A stretch of DNA of 54,708 nt from Gammaproteobacteria bacterium. Lineage in GTDB: Bacteria > Pseudomonadota > Gammaproteobacteria > JAADHS01. The position numbers were made by a program, and so were the translations under genes. The stretch covers positions 1 to 54,708 of the forward strand of contig JAADHS010000069.1 in the NCBI GenBank assembly GCA_013151745.1, in the 5' to 3' direction. Below, one piece after another: positions 1-8,702 of the stretch (position 1 is the first letter of the stretch; each line of letters begins with the position of its first letter). The notes beneath the pieces are model-generated. The model saw only the letters and a program-made list of their open reading frames with translations. It did not search any database and was not told the origin of the DNA.

Positions 1-598
1 GAGCCGGTTGTGAATTTCCGGCAGCAATGGCTTGTTGGCGTACCAGTTCGAGGATTTTCTTTTCCGCGACTTTGTCAGGGTAGTCAATCCGCACTAACAT
101 CAAAAACCGATCTAGTTGGGCTTCGGGTAGCGGGTACGTGCCTTCTTGCTCTATCGGGTTTTGTGTTGCCATCACTAAAAAAAGAGGCGGTAGGGCATAG
201 GTACTTTTACCCACGGTGACTTGTCGTTCCCCCATCGCTTCGAGCAATGCCGATTGTACTTTTGCCGGTGCGCGATTGATTTCATCAGCCAAGACAAAGT
301 GATGAAACAGCGGCCCTTTTTGAAATTCAAATGACCCCTCTTGAGGTCGGTATATTTCGGTTCCGGTGACATCAGCGGGTAATAAATCGGGCGTAAACTG
401 AATACGATGAAATTCGCCCTCTAAGCCTGAAGCCAAACTTTTGATGGCCGTCGTTTTGGCGAGCCCCGGAGCGCCTTCGACTAATAGATGACCATCGGCG
501 AGCAAGGCAATCAGCAAGCGGGTGACTAACGCCTCCTGTCCAATGATGGAGGCGTTGAGATCAGTTTGTAATTGGGTAATAGCGTGTTGTGCAGACAT
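1..598 (-). CDS. MoxR-family AAA+ ATPase, 3' end outside the window
   Basis: About 199 residues of a MoxR-type AAA+ ATPase can be read on the minus strand from an ATG at 596-598; the C-terminus lies beyond base 1. Seen: Walker A GAPGLAKTT near residue 40, FTPDLLPADVTG, Walker B followed by FVLADEINRAPAK, and the sensor region ATQNPIEQEGTYPLPEAQLD, all hallmarks of the family. MoxR ATPases act as chaperone-like remodelling enzymes, often next to DUF58 and von Willebrand-factor-A genes; those partners would lie off the left edge. The specific client cannot be told from this fragment. Confidence 0.93.
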   Translation of the reverse strand, partial: MSAQHAITQLQTDLNASIIGQEALVTRLLIALLADGHLLVEGAPGLAKTTAIKSLASGLEGEFHRIQFTPDLLPADVTGTEIYRPQEGSFEFQKGPLFHHFVLADEINRAPAKVQSALLEAMGERQVTVGKSTYALPPLFLVMATQNPIEQEGTYPLPEAQLDRFLMLVRIDYPDKVAEKKILELVRQQAIAAGNSQPA

Positions 599-623
599 AA
601 GATTGTATTATTTTCTTGTATTT

Positions 624-770
624 AGGGCCTGTAAATAAATAACTTAGCACTCTGCGCTGGCTAGCGTTTCGTCGCCAAGGCGCTCATACTCGTTGTATGT
701 GATCCTTTGAGCAACACCGGCGACGGAATGATAGACCAGTAGAATGTTAAGTTATTTCTTTACAGTCCCT
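624..770. mobile_element. MITE-like inverted-repeat element, ~147 bp
   Basis: The ends are long imperfect inverted repeats: AGGGCCTGTAAATAAATAAC on the left and, reverse-complemented, AGGGACTGTAAAGAAATAAC on the right, continuing through CTTA and TCT to CTGG. The inside is also palindromic: TTTCGTCGCC pairs with GGCGACGGAA. The whole unit would fold as one hairpin and has no coding capacity. No clear target duplication was found, so the parent transposon is unknown. The rest of the 599-895 gap, between the moxR start and the apeB stop, is AT-rich and shows no gene or terminator I can support. Confidence 0.7.
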
Positions 771-895
771 TAGCTTAAGTTTTTCTATAGTGAATAACAA
801 TAATTCATATTTAAAGACAAACGTAGCTGGCTTAAGTTCAGTATGTAATGGCTAAAATTATTTCACATTTTTGATTATTCTAAAAAACGCATTGT

Positions 896-2200
896 TTATA
901 CACCATGTTTAAAATAATTAATAAATACTTGGTATAAATTAAATGCATCGTCTGCCCCGGCAAGTTCACGAATTGAATGCATGGCAAAGGTGGGTAATCC
1001 AATGTCTACGGTTTTAACGCCGAGTTCTGCTGCTGTAATGGGGCCGATCGTACTGCCACAGCCCATATCACTACGCACAACGAAGGATTGAAATGGGACG
1101 TTTGCCTTTTTACAAAAAAGTTTAAATAATGCACTGGTTTCGCTATTTGTTGCGTAACGTTGATTTGCATTGAGTTTAATCACCGGGCCGCTATTAAAAA
1201 TTGGCCCATGATTGTCATCGTGTTTATCTGGATAATTGGGGTGAATGCCGTGTGCATTATCGGCGGAAATCATAAAAGAACGATGCATACATTGTGTCAA
1301 CGATTCTCCAGCTCCGCATAAACGTTCTAGAACAGATTTTAAGAAGGGGCCGTGTGCTCCGCTACTTGATGCGCTGCCGACCTCTTCGTGATCACTGCAC
1401 ATCAGTAAATTAGTATGTGTGTCATCCGAATCCAGCAATGCGGTTAAACCCGTATAACAACTTAGTAAATTATCCAGGCGAGCGCTAGCAATAAACTCTT
1501 GATTTAATCCGACATAGGCTGGTTTTTGCGTGTCATAAAAAAATAGTTCGTGATCTAAAATTTGTTTAACGCTGACTTCCTGATATTGGCTGTTGATTTG
1601 TTTTTGTAATAAATCAACAAACTTAATTGTTTTATCCTTAGATAATAAACCCAATATGGGAGGTAAATGATTTTGTTTATTGATCGTTCTATTTTTATTT
1701 GCATCTTTATCCAGATGTATTGCTAAACTTGGAATAATCGCGATGGGCTCTTTAAAATCAATTAATGCTGATTTCAATTCTCCATTGCTGTTTTCATAAC
1801 TGACCCGACCTGCTAAGGATAGATCCCTGTCAAACCAAGGGTTTAACAATGCACCGCCATAAACTTCCACCCCTAATTGAAAATAACCCGTTTTAGTTCG
1901 TTCAGGATTAGGTTTTATTTTTAAGCAAGGGCTATCAGTATGTGCGCCTATCATATTAATTGAAGGTCTGTTTTTAAAATTTTTACCCAGAGTGAATGCA
2001 ATGATTGAAGATTCATTACGTGTCACGTAATATTTCTTCCCCCTACTAAGTTGCCAGCTTTCGTCTTCGATGAGTGCTACAAAACCATTTTTTTCTAGTG
2101 CATGAATTGAAGTCTGTACTGCATGGAAGGGGGTTGGAGAGTCAGCCAAAAATGTAAACAAATTTGTATTAAACGTAGTTTTTGTCTTGTTTTGAGCCAT
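896..2200 (-). CDS. apeB: M18-family aminopeptidase
   Basis: 434 residues, the usual length for M18 (aspartyl aminopeptidase-type) cytosolic metallopeptidases, which remove N-terminal residues from peptides using two zinc ions. Seen: first metal-binding stretch MIGAHTDSPCLKI (His87), SARLDNL, the acidic SDHEEVGS motif, DMGCGSTIGP, and the C-terminal MHSIRELAG with the last histidine ligand. The ATG is preceded by GGAG at good spacing. It stands alone between two MITE-like elements. The function is a housekeeping one; substrate preference cannot be read from the sequence. Confidence 0.95.
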   Translation of the reverse strand: MAQNKTKTTFNTNLFTFLADSPTPFHAVQTSIHALEKNGFVALIEDESWQLSRGKKYYVTRNESSIIAFTLGKNFKNRPSINMIGAHTDSPCLKIKPNPERTKTGYFQLGVEVYGGALLNPWFDRDLSLAGRVSYENSNGELKSALIDFKEPIAIIPSLAIHLDKDANKNRTINKQNHLPPILGLLSKDKTIKFVDLLQKQINSQYQEVSVKQILDHELFFYDTQKPAYVGLNQEFIASARLDNLLSCYTGLTALLDSDDTHTNLLMCSDHEEVGSASSSGAHGPFLKSVLERLCGAGESLTQCMHRSFMISADNAHGIHPNYPDKHDDNHGPIFNSGPVIKLNANQRYATNSETSALFKLFCKKANVPFQSFVVRSDMGCGSTIGPITAAELGVKTVDIGLPTFAMHSIRELAGADDAFNLYQVFINYFKHGV

Positions 2201-2309
2201 TAATTACTCCAAATTATGAATTTATTTATACCGTATTTTTGAGTGGTTTAACTAAAACAATGCCAGATTATATTTATATATATCTGTCTTGACAATGGAG
2301 TTTACTATA

Positions 2310-2422
2310 AGTGCTCCGCCATAATTATTTTTACTAAATTTCTGAAAGACTTTTCGCGTAAATCTAAAGCGCAGCGAAACGAGAAAGACCCATAAATGTT
2401 AAAATAAATATGGCGGGGTACT
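2310..2422. mobile_element. MITE-like element flanked by TA, 113 bp
   Basis: Terminal inverted repeats of about 25 bp: AGTGCTCCGCCATAATTATT on the left against AGTACCCCGCCATATTTATT from the right, with TA immediately outside both ends (2308-2309 and 2423-2424). A TA duplication and no coding capacity fit a non-autonomous derivative of an IS630/Tc1-mariner type transposon; that family assignment is inference. It fills most of the gap between the divergent apeB and UPF0149 genes, so it lies in or next to their promoters. Confidence 0.65.
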
Positions 2423-2500
2423 TAAATAGCTATTGTTTTCTTTAGGCGTTATAATTGCGGTTTTTCAAGTCTTAAAACTTTTCATTCAAGGTCTACTACC

Positions 2501-3049
2501 ATGTCTGCTCAATTTGACAAACCGCTTTCCGATGAGGAGCTGGCGGAGCTTGATGTTTTTCTTCTCGATAGTGATGCAAATGATCGTTTACAGATAGACG
2601 AGGCGCATGGTTATCTTTCTTCTCTTATTGTCGGCGGAGGTGGGATCGATACGGCAGTATGGTTGAGCGATATATGGGGAGAGCCTGAATGTTCTGATGA
2701 ATTTAAAGCACGAATGTCTGATCTTTTTCTGCGTTTATATTATGAAACCGAATTAGGTTTGCGTGAACAACATCCTTTTGAACCTTTGGTGATAGAAGAA
2801 GAGGAAGAGGGCGAAGTTTATGAAGTTTACGATGGTTGGTGTTTTGGTTTTATGTTGGGGATAGCTAATTATCAGGAAAAATGGGGTAGTGTGGCAAAAG
2901 AGTCGGAAGATTTGCTTGCTCCCATTGCAACTTTAGCCTTGTTACATAGTGATGAAGATCATGAATTAAGTGACGAAGAGTATACGACTTGTGTTGATTT
3001 GTTGCCCGGTGCTGTGTTTGAACTTTATCGTATTATGGTTAAAGCCTAA
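2501..3049 (+). CDS. UPF0149 (YgfB/YecA) family protein
   Basis: 182 residues, a normal length for the family. Seen: an N-terminal SDEELAELDVFLLD, the family's glycine patch in AHGYLSSLIVGGG, an acidic EEEEEGE stretch near residue 100, and the helical GWCFGFMLGI segment. The sequence is strongly acidic and has no signal peptide, so it is cytosolic. YgfB-type proteins are widespread in gammaproteobacteria; their biochemical role is poorly defined (some act in gene regulation). It is monocistronic here, convergent with the DUF2797 gene. An AAGG lies a few bases before the ATG. Confidence 0.85.
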   Translation: MSAQFDKPLSDEELAELDVFLLDSDANDRLQIDEAHGYLSSLIVGGGGIDTAVWLSDIWGEPECSDEFKARMSDLFLRLYYETELGLREQHPFEPLVIEEEEEGEVYEVYDGWCFGFMLGIANYQEKWGSVAKESEDLLAPIATLALLHSDEDHELSDEEYTTCVDLLPGAVFELYRIMVKA

Positions 3050-3065
3050 CTTTTGTTTTTTCGGT

Positions 3066-3092
3066 ACACCGTCAAAATAGCCTTGACGGTGT
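3066..3092. terminator. Hairpin between convergent genes
   Basis: Perfect 10-bp stem ACACCGTCAA / TTGACGGTGT with a 7-base loop, between the stops of the UPF0149 gene (plus) and the DUF2797 gene (minus). The T-rich stretch lies before the stem on the plus strand rather than after it, so it is not a textbook intrinsic terminator. It may still end transcripts or protect 3' ends from either side. Confidence 0.5.
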
Positions 3093-3093
3093 G

Positions 3094-3894
3094 CTAGGCT
3101 GTAAACTCGATATGATATCCGCCAAATTTTCTAATATTGAGTACGCCGGTATCGAAAATCAAATATTGCCCTTTGATGCCTTGCAATAGGCCGCTGATTT
3201 GAGGCGTTTTATCAAAATTAAGTGAGGTCACCTTAGTGGGATAACTTAATACGGGATAGCGAATTTCAGTGATGTCGAAGTTTTCATTGTATTGTATTGC
3301 TTCGCTGCCGATTTGAGTTTTCAGTTGATCTATTTCAGCGTCGCAAAGCGAAAGTAGTTTTTTACGCTCAGCTACAAGGTCGAGGGGTTCAGAGGTATTT
3401 TTTAACATTTTTCGCCAGTCGGTACGATCCGAGACTTGTTTTTTCAAAATGACTTCGACTAAACCTGACTGTAGTCGATTGGCTACAGTCAATAAGGGGA
3501 TGGCCTGGATGGCGCCTTGATCTATCCAGCGCGTTGGCACTTGGGTGTGGCGGGTAATGCCGACTTTGAGACCGGAGCTATTTGCTAAATAAACAAGGTG
3601 TGGTTGATAACAATGTTGTCGCCCCCAGGATTCATCTCTGCAGGTTCCTTGCTCAAAATGACAGGTTTCTGGGCGAACGATACAAGTGTCACATTGAGCT
3701 AAAGACCTCATACATGGAAAACAATAGCCTTGTTGGAAACTCTTATTGGTTTTTCTACCACAACTCATACAATGAATCGCGCCTGTAAAATTCAAATGGA
3801 TGGTTGAGCCAATATAGGGGTTCAATAGTTGTCGTTCAGTGCCTATTCGCATTGTATATTGAACCGCTGTGGCAGGACGCAGTTCCACATCCAT
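3094..3894 (-). CDS. DUF2797 family protein
   Basis: About 266 residues from the chosen start. Seen: two cysteine clusters likely to bind zinc, CMSCGRKTNKSF..YCFPCM and CDTCIVRPETC..C, then HLVYLANSSGLKVGITR, which resembles the opening of a GIY-YIG-like fold, and a long C-terminal region ending in GLLQGIKGQYLIFDTGVLN. The family has no established function. A longer reading starts at 3918, but a good -10 box (TATAAT, 3927-3932 on this strand) would place the transcript start at about 3920, leaving no leader for that ATG; the ATG at 3894, behind a GGAAA, fits better. Confidence 0.8.
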   Translation of the reverse strand: MDVELRPATAVQYTMRIGTERQLLNPYIGSTIHLNFTGAIHCMSCGRKTNKSFQQGYCFPCMRSLAQCDTCIVRPETCHFEQGTCRDESWGRQHCYQPHLVYLANSSGLKVGITRHTQVPTRWIDQGAIQAIPLLTVANRLQSGLVEVILKKQVSDRTDWRKMLKNTSEPLDLVAERKKLLSLCDAEIDQLKTQIGSEAIQYNENFDITEIRYPVLSYPTKVTSLNFDKTPQISGLLQGIKGQYLIFDTGVLNIRKFGGYHIEFTA

Positions 3895-3926
3895 TTTTAT
3901 TAAGTTTCCGCTGAGCATAGTAGGCG

Positions 3927-3932
3927 ATTATA
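3927..3932 (-). promoter_or_regulatory. Predicted -10 box of the DUF2797 gene
   Basis: TATAAT on the minus strand, 33 bases upstream of the preferred start codon at 3894. No good -35 hexamer is visible at 17 bases spacing, so the promoter as a whole is only suggested. Its value is that it decides between two possible start codons. Confidence 0.35.
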
Positions 3933-4026
3933 CCGGTGCTTGCTGCTAAAGGATAGACTTGTGGCGTTGGGCTTATTTCATAGTGATGCCGAAGAGGGTG
4001 TGTTATAAAATCCGATTTTCACGTGC

Positions 4027-5826
4027 TTAGTTGTACAAAATAGGGTGTTTTTTTGCTGCTGTTAATTGATTTGAAGCCCAGTCAATGCGTGAAGCAGGAA
4101 CCGCTTTGCTAAAATAAAAACCTTGTAACAGGTCGCAGCCGCAATCCATCAAGTACTTGACTTTTTCCAGGCAGTCGACGCCCTCAGCAACAACATCCAG
4201 TTTCAAGCTATGACCCAGTTGTATCATTGCTGTCGCAATCGCGTTGTCGTCGGGTTTATGGAGTATATTTCTTATAAAAGATTGGTCAATCTTGATTTGG
4301 CTGATGGGAAATTTTTTTAAATAACTCAGTGATGAATATCCAGTGCCAAAATCATCTAGCGCAATACAAACGCCTAAATTGCGAAGTCGTGTTAACAATC
4401 GTTTAATTTGATCACTGTCTTTCAAAATGACAGATTCTGTCATTTCTAGTGTAATTTCTTCTGGGCTGACACCATATTTTTTAAGTGCGTCACTTAATGT
4501 CCGAACAAGGTCGCCTCGCGACAACTGGATAGTTGAGATATTGATTGATACGGAGTTTTGTGTTGACGCAGGGTAGGTTTCTGACCATCTCGATTTTTGT
4601 GCAATGACCTTGTCTATGAGCCAGTTACCCACATGGGTAATGAGACCATTAGCTTCCAGCATAGGAACAAATTTAGAAGGAGGAATCAAACCTTTGCTTG
4701 GATGTCTCCATCGTAACAAGGCCTCAGCGCCGCTGATTTGACCTGTTTGACTATGAATTTGAGGCTGATAATGAATATGAAATTCTTGACGTTTTGTCGC
4801 GAGATGTAAGTCGCTTCCTAAGTTCATACGTTGCAGTGCCGCTTTATTTAGTGCCGGTGTATAGTGATGGTAGGCGCGGTGTCCCGTTTCTTTTGCTTTG
4901 CGCATGGCAATGTTAGCTTGCTTGATTAGGTCGTCAGGTGAATTTTGATTATTTTTAGCAATGGCAATGCCTATATTGGTTGAAACAAAAAAAGTTCGAT
5001 CATTAATCTCAAAGGGGGCTTGAGATTTTTTGGAAATATAGGCAGCAACCTTATTTGCCTGGTGCTCATCTGAGATATTTTCCAATAAAATGGTGAATTC
5101 ATCACCGCTAAAACGGGCGACGGTATCTTCTTTGCGAACGCAGGTTGAGAGTCTGTTCGCAAAACGGGTTAATAATTTATTGCCTAAATCATGTCCTAAG
5201 GCCTCACTGATGATTTTAAGTTCATCAATATTCAAATAGAGTAAAGCCAGCATACCGTGACGCTCAGTACGTAAACAAGCTTGTTGGAGCCGATCAAAAA
5301 AAAGCGTGCGGTTAGTTAGTCCCGTGAGCATGTCATGGTGAATATTATGAGGCGCCGGTTCGATACTGCTCAGCTCAGGAACAGCGCAAGCATACGAGGG
5401 GGAGGGGACGAGATGTCCCGTTTTGTTGAGTTGTAAGGCGCGATGCAGCGTAATCAGATACGCCTCTTTATTTGCATATTTAAATGGTACTAAAGAAGCA
5501 TAAAGAGGGCACGATTCTCCATTTGCTTTGGTTCCTGCGAGGAGTCTATGACCTTGGCCTGTGCGCCGTTCTTTTTCGGGCGGTACGGATGAGCGACCAT
5601 TCAAGCTGCGTAGTTCGACGGCAAGGAATTGTTGTAAAGAGCGGTTAATGGCTTCGCAGGGGCTAATTTCAAATAACGATGCTGCTGCATTATTAAAATG
5701 CAGAATGTTGTGTGAGGCGGCGTGAACGATGATGCTGGGGTCGGCGGATTGTTCAATGACCTGTATGAGCAGCCCCAGGTTTTGTGGTATAGCTTCTCGT
5801 GCTAAAAGCGCTTGTTGCTCTCTCAT
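4027..5826 (-). CDS. PAS-GGDEF-EAL cyclic-di-GMP protein
   Basis: 599 residues. Order: PAS-like domain at about 20-130 (DPSIIVHAASHNILHFNNAA), GGDEF domain at about 165-330 with the signature FSGDEF near 240, and EAL domain at about 345-590 with AEALLRWRHP, EMTES, DDFGTGYSSL, KIDQSFIR and VVAEGVD. SGDEF is a variant that is often active as a diguanylate cyclase, and the EAL residues needed for phosphodiesterase activity look intact, so it may make or break c-di-GMP. No membrane segment, so it is a cytosolic sensor. The ATG follows AAGG at 7 bases. It is monocistronic; the MshE pilus ATPase in this window is a plausible c-di-GMP target. Confidence 0.92.
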   Translation of the reverse strand: MREQQALLAREAIPQNLGLLIQVIEQSADPSIIVHAASHNILHFNNAAASLFEISPCEAINRSLQQFLAVELRSLNGRSSVPPEKERRTGQGHRLLAGTKANGESCPLYASLVPFKYANKEAYLITLHRALQLNKTGHLVPSPSYACAVPELSSIEPAPHNIHHDMLTGLTNRTLFFDRLQQACLRTERHGMLALLYLNIDELKIISEALGHDLGNKLLTRFANRLSTCVRKEDTVARFSGDEFTILLENISDEHQANKVAAYISKKSQAPFEINDRTFFVSTNIGIAIAKNNQNSPDDLIKQANIAMRKAKETGHRAYHHYTPALNKAALQRMNLGSDLHLATKRQEFHIHYQPQIHSQTGQISGAEALLRWRHPSKGLIPPSKFVPMLEANGLITHVGNWLIDKVIAQKSRWSETYPASTQNSVSINISTIQLSRGDLVRTLSDALKKYGVSPEEITLEMTESVILKDSDQIKRLLTRLRNLGVCIALDDFGTGYSSLSYLKKFPISQIKIDQSFIRNILHKPDDNAIATAMIQLGHSLKLDVVAEGVDCLEKVKYLMDCGCDLLQGFYFSKAVPASRIDWASNQLTAAKKHPILYN

Positions 5827-6105
5827 TTTCTAACCTTACCCATATAGATGGAATGACAGGCGTTCAGTAAAAATATTATTATTCTAAGTTGTATAGATTG
5901 TAGTTACTTGTACGTATGTCTTAAGATGGAGACACTATAAACGGATTAATAAATTTATCAAGTGTTTTTAAGTAGATAACATTTTCATTGAAATGGTGTT
6001 CAAAATAGATGAGGTTTATATATTTTTTCAAAATAATAAAAAATGGGTTTTGCTGTATTGCCATTATGGACACTTAAATTGCGCTTTTTAGCCGTGACTT
6101 TGCTG

Positions 6106-6111
6106 TATAAT
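6106..6111 (+). promoter_or_regulatory. Predicted -10 box of glgP
   Basis: A perfect TATAAT 38 bases before the glgP ATG gives a leader of about 31 bases. The -35 region is weak (no TTGACA-like hexamer at 16-18 bases). The rest of the 5827-6148 gap is AT-rich and I see no gene, RNA or repeat in it; it carries the divergent promoters of the GGDEF-EAL gene and glgP. Confidence 0.35.
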
Positions 6112-6148
6112 TCGGCTTCATTTTGGAAAAAAGATCAGGCTCCTGAAT

Positions 6149-8677
6149 ATGAATGTAAAGCTTAAACGGTTTAAAAATGGTACGCCTACGCTGGATTTAA
6201 CAGAAAATCTAACCCCTCTGGGTTTGCACCAAAAAGACTTAGAAGAGGATTTTCAACGACACTATAATCATAAACGACACTATAATCATACTCTTGGGCG
6301 TGATAAACGGTGTACATCCATTCACTATCCCTATGCGGCATTAGCGTTGACTTTACGAGACCGGCTGACAGAGCGCTGGAAAAATACACGTTATGCCCAT
6401 GAAACCAAAGATTGTAAACGCACACACTACCTGAGTCTGGAATTTTTAATGGGTCGGGCGCTGGGTAACGCGATGTTGAACCTAGGTGTAGAGGATACGG
6501 CACAAAAAGCACTACTTACTTATGGTTTACAGCTAGAAGAAATTGCTGAAGCTGAGCATGATGCCGGGTTAGGCAACGGGGGATTGGGTCGACTTGCCGC
6601 CTGTTTTCTCGACAGTTGTGCGACTTTACAATTGCCTGTCGTTGGCTATGGCATTCGTTATGAGTATGGTATGTTTCGGCAAAAAATTGAGCAAGGTTGG
6701 CAAATTGAAGAACCCGACCATTGGTTGCGTGATGGCAACCCTTGGGAGATTGAGCGTCCCGAGTTTACCCAAAGAGTGCATTTTGGGGGGCATTGTGAGC
6801 ACTATAAAGATGAAAATGAAATATCCAGAGCACGCTGGGTACAAACCCAAGATGTGCTTGCTATTCCATTTGATGTGCCTATTCCCGGTTATAAAAATGG
6901 CACAGTAAATACCTTGCGTTTGTGGCAGGCCGCAGCAACAGATGAATTTGATTTAGGGGAATTTAATGCCGGTAGTTATCCTGAATCCGTCGCGGCCAAA
7001 AATTCTGCTGAACATATCACGATGGTGTTGTATCCCAACGATTCGAGTGAGAATGGTAAGGAGCTGAGGTTAAGGCAGCAGTACTTTTTAGCTGCGGCCA
7101 GTATGTACGATGTAATGCGACGCTGGATTCGTGATCATGGTGAAAATTTTTCAACTTTTGCTGAAAAAAATTGTTTCCAGCTCAATGATACCCATCCTAC
7201 GGTAGCCATTGCAGAACTAATGCGACAGTTACTCGATGAACATCGTTTTGAATGGGGTGAGGCGTGGGAGATTACATGCAAAACGATGGCTTACACGAAC
7301 CATACTTTATTACCCGAAGCATTAGAAAAATGGTCTGTTAACTTATTCAAACGATTATTACCTCGTTTGCTTGAAATTATTTATGAAATTAATGCACGTT
7401 TTTTAGGCTTGGTCGCGCAGCGCTGGCCTGGTGATGGCGAGCGTCAACGCCGCATGTCAATCATTGAAGAAGGAGATGAGCCACAGGTTCGCATGGCTTA
7501 TTTAGCTATTGTCGGTAGTTTTTCCATTAATGGGGTCGCCGCACTGCATTCTCGTTTGTTGCGAGAAGGTCTGTTTCATGATTTTTATGAGCTGTGGCCT
7601 GAAAAATTTAATAATAAAACAAACGGCGTGACACAGCGGCGCTGGATGGTTTGGTGTAATCCCGATTTAACTCGGTTGCTAAATAACGCTATTGGCTCTG
7701 CCTGGATTACAGACCTGGCACAATTAAAAAAACTGACGCCACTGGTTAATGATGCTGGTTTCAGGGCACAATGGGCGGAAGTGAAATTGAATAACAAAAA
7801 ACGCTTGGCAGCATTAGTGGCCGAGGAGTGCGGTGTTCAATTTTCTCCTGATGCCATGTTTGATGTTCAAGTAAAACGTATCCATGAATACAAACGACAG
7901 TTGTTGAACGTGTTGCATGTTATTCATTTGTATGACCGGATAAAAAGAGGCGATACTCAAAACTGGACGGCTCGCTGTGTGTTGATAGGCGGCAAAGCCG
8001 CGCCAGGTTATGCAATGGCGAAACTGATTATTAAATTGACTAATAATGTGGCTGCTGTTGTGAATAACGATCCCTCTGTTGGTGCGTTGTTGAAACTGGT
8101 TTTTTTACCGAATTATCGGGTGACAGCAATGGAAGTGATTTGTCCCGGAACCGATTTATCAGAACAAATTTCAACGGCAGGTAAAGAAGCCTCTGGCACG
8201 GGAAACATGAAATTTATGATGAATGGTGCGATTACGATTGGCACATTGGATGGTGCTAATATTGAAATTCGTGAAGAAGTCGGGGAAGATAATTTCTTTT
8301 TGTTTGGCTTAACCGCAGAAGGGGTTGATAATATACGGGACTCTTATGACCCCAATCGTATTATTAGCGGTGATGATGATTTTCAACGCGTGATGCAGCT
8401 GTTGGAAAGTGGTCATTTTAATCAATTTGAATCGGGTATCTTTGATCCGATCATCCAGGCTATTCGAAGCTCTGGAGACCCTTGGTTGGTCGCCGCAGAT
8501 TTTCGTGAATTTATTGATGCGCAGCAACGAGTCGCTGCCGTCTATCGTGATCAAGAACGATGGCTGAAAATGAGTATCATGAATACCGCATCAAGTGGTC
8601 AATTTTCTACGGATAGAACGATGCGTGAATATAATGAGGAAATATGGGGTCTAGAGAGCATACCGCCTTTGAGTTGA
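6149..8677 (+). CDS. glgP: Glycogen (alpha-glucan) phosphorylase
   Basis: 842 residues, close to the usual length of about 815-840. The enzyme releases glucose-1-phosphate from glycogen or maltodextrin ends, using pyridoxal phosphate. Seen: GLGNGGLGRLAACFLDS, WRDGNPWE-like LRDGNPWEIERPE, NDTHPTVAIAELMR, KRIHEYKRQLLN, the PLP motif EASGTGNMKF with the Schiff-base lysine at about 688, and GTLDGANIEI. No other glycogen gene is adjacent, so it is a stand-alone copy. Residues 37-47 carry a six-residue repeat (RHYNH twice) caused by an 18-bp tandem duplication, described separately; it lies before the catalytic core and does not break the frame. Confidence 0.97.
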   Translation: MNVKLKRFKNGTPTLDLTENLTPLGLHQKDLEEDFQRHYNHKRHYNHTLGRDKRCTSIHYPYAALALTLRDRLTERWKNTRYAHETKDCKRTHYLSLEFLMGRALGNAMLNLGVEDTAQKALLTYGLQLEEIAEAEHDAGLGNGGLGRLAACFLDSCATLQLPVVGYGIRYEYGMFRQKIEQGWQIEEPDHWLRDGNPWEIERPEFTQRVHFGGHCEHYKDENEISRARWVQTQDVLAIPFDVPIPGYKNGTVNTLRLWQAAATDEFDLGEFNAGSYPESVAAKNSAEHITMVLYPNDSSENGKELRLRQQYFLAAASMYDVMRRWIRDHGENFSTFAEKNCFQLNDTHPTVAIAELMRQLLDEHRFEWGEAWEITCKTMAYTNHTLLPEALEKWSVNLFKRLLPRLLEIIYEINARFLGLVAQRWPGDGERQRRMSIIEEGDEPQVRMAYLAIVGSFSINGVAALHSRLLREGLFHDFYELWPEKFNNKTNGVTQRRWMVWCNPDLTRLLNNAIGSAWITDLAQLKKLTPLVNDAGFRAQWAEVKLNNKKRLAALVAEECGVQFSPDAMFDVQVKRIHEYKRQLLNVLHVIHLYDRIKRGDTQNWTARCVLIGGKAAPGYAMAKLIIKLTNNVAAVVNNDPSVGALLKLVFLPNYRVTAMEVICPGTDLSEQISTAGKEASGTGNMKFMMNGAITIGTLDGANIEIREEVGEDNFFLFGLTAEGVDNIRDSYDPNRIISGDDDFQRVMQLLESGHFNQFESGIFDPIIQAIRSSGDPWLVAADFREFIDAQQRVAAVYRDQERWLKMSIMNTASSGQFSTDRTMREYNEEIWGLESIPPLS
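6255..6290 (+). repeat. 18-bp perfect tandem duplication inside glgP
   Basis: The unit AACGACACTATAATCATA occurs twice without a mismatch. It adds six residues in frame just before the stretch HTLGRD, where phosphorylases normally have a single RHY..H copy. The perfect identity suggests a recent slippage event. Confidence 0.95.
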
Positions 8678-8702
8678 GGTCGTTTTTGTGATGTTTCCAG
8701 GG

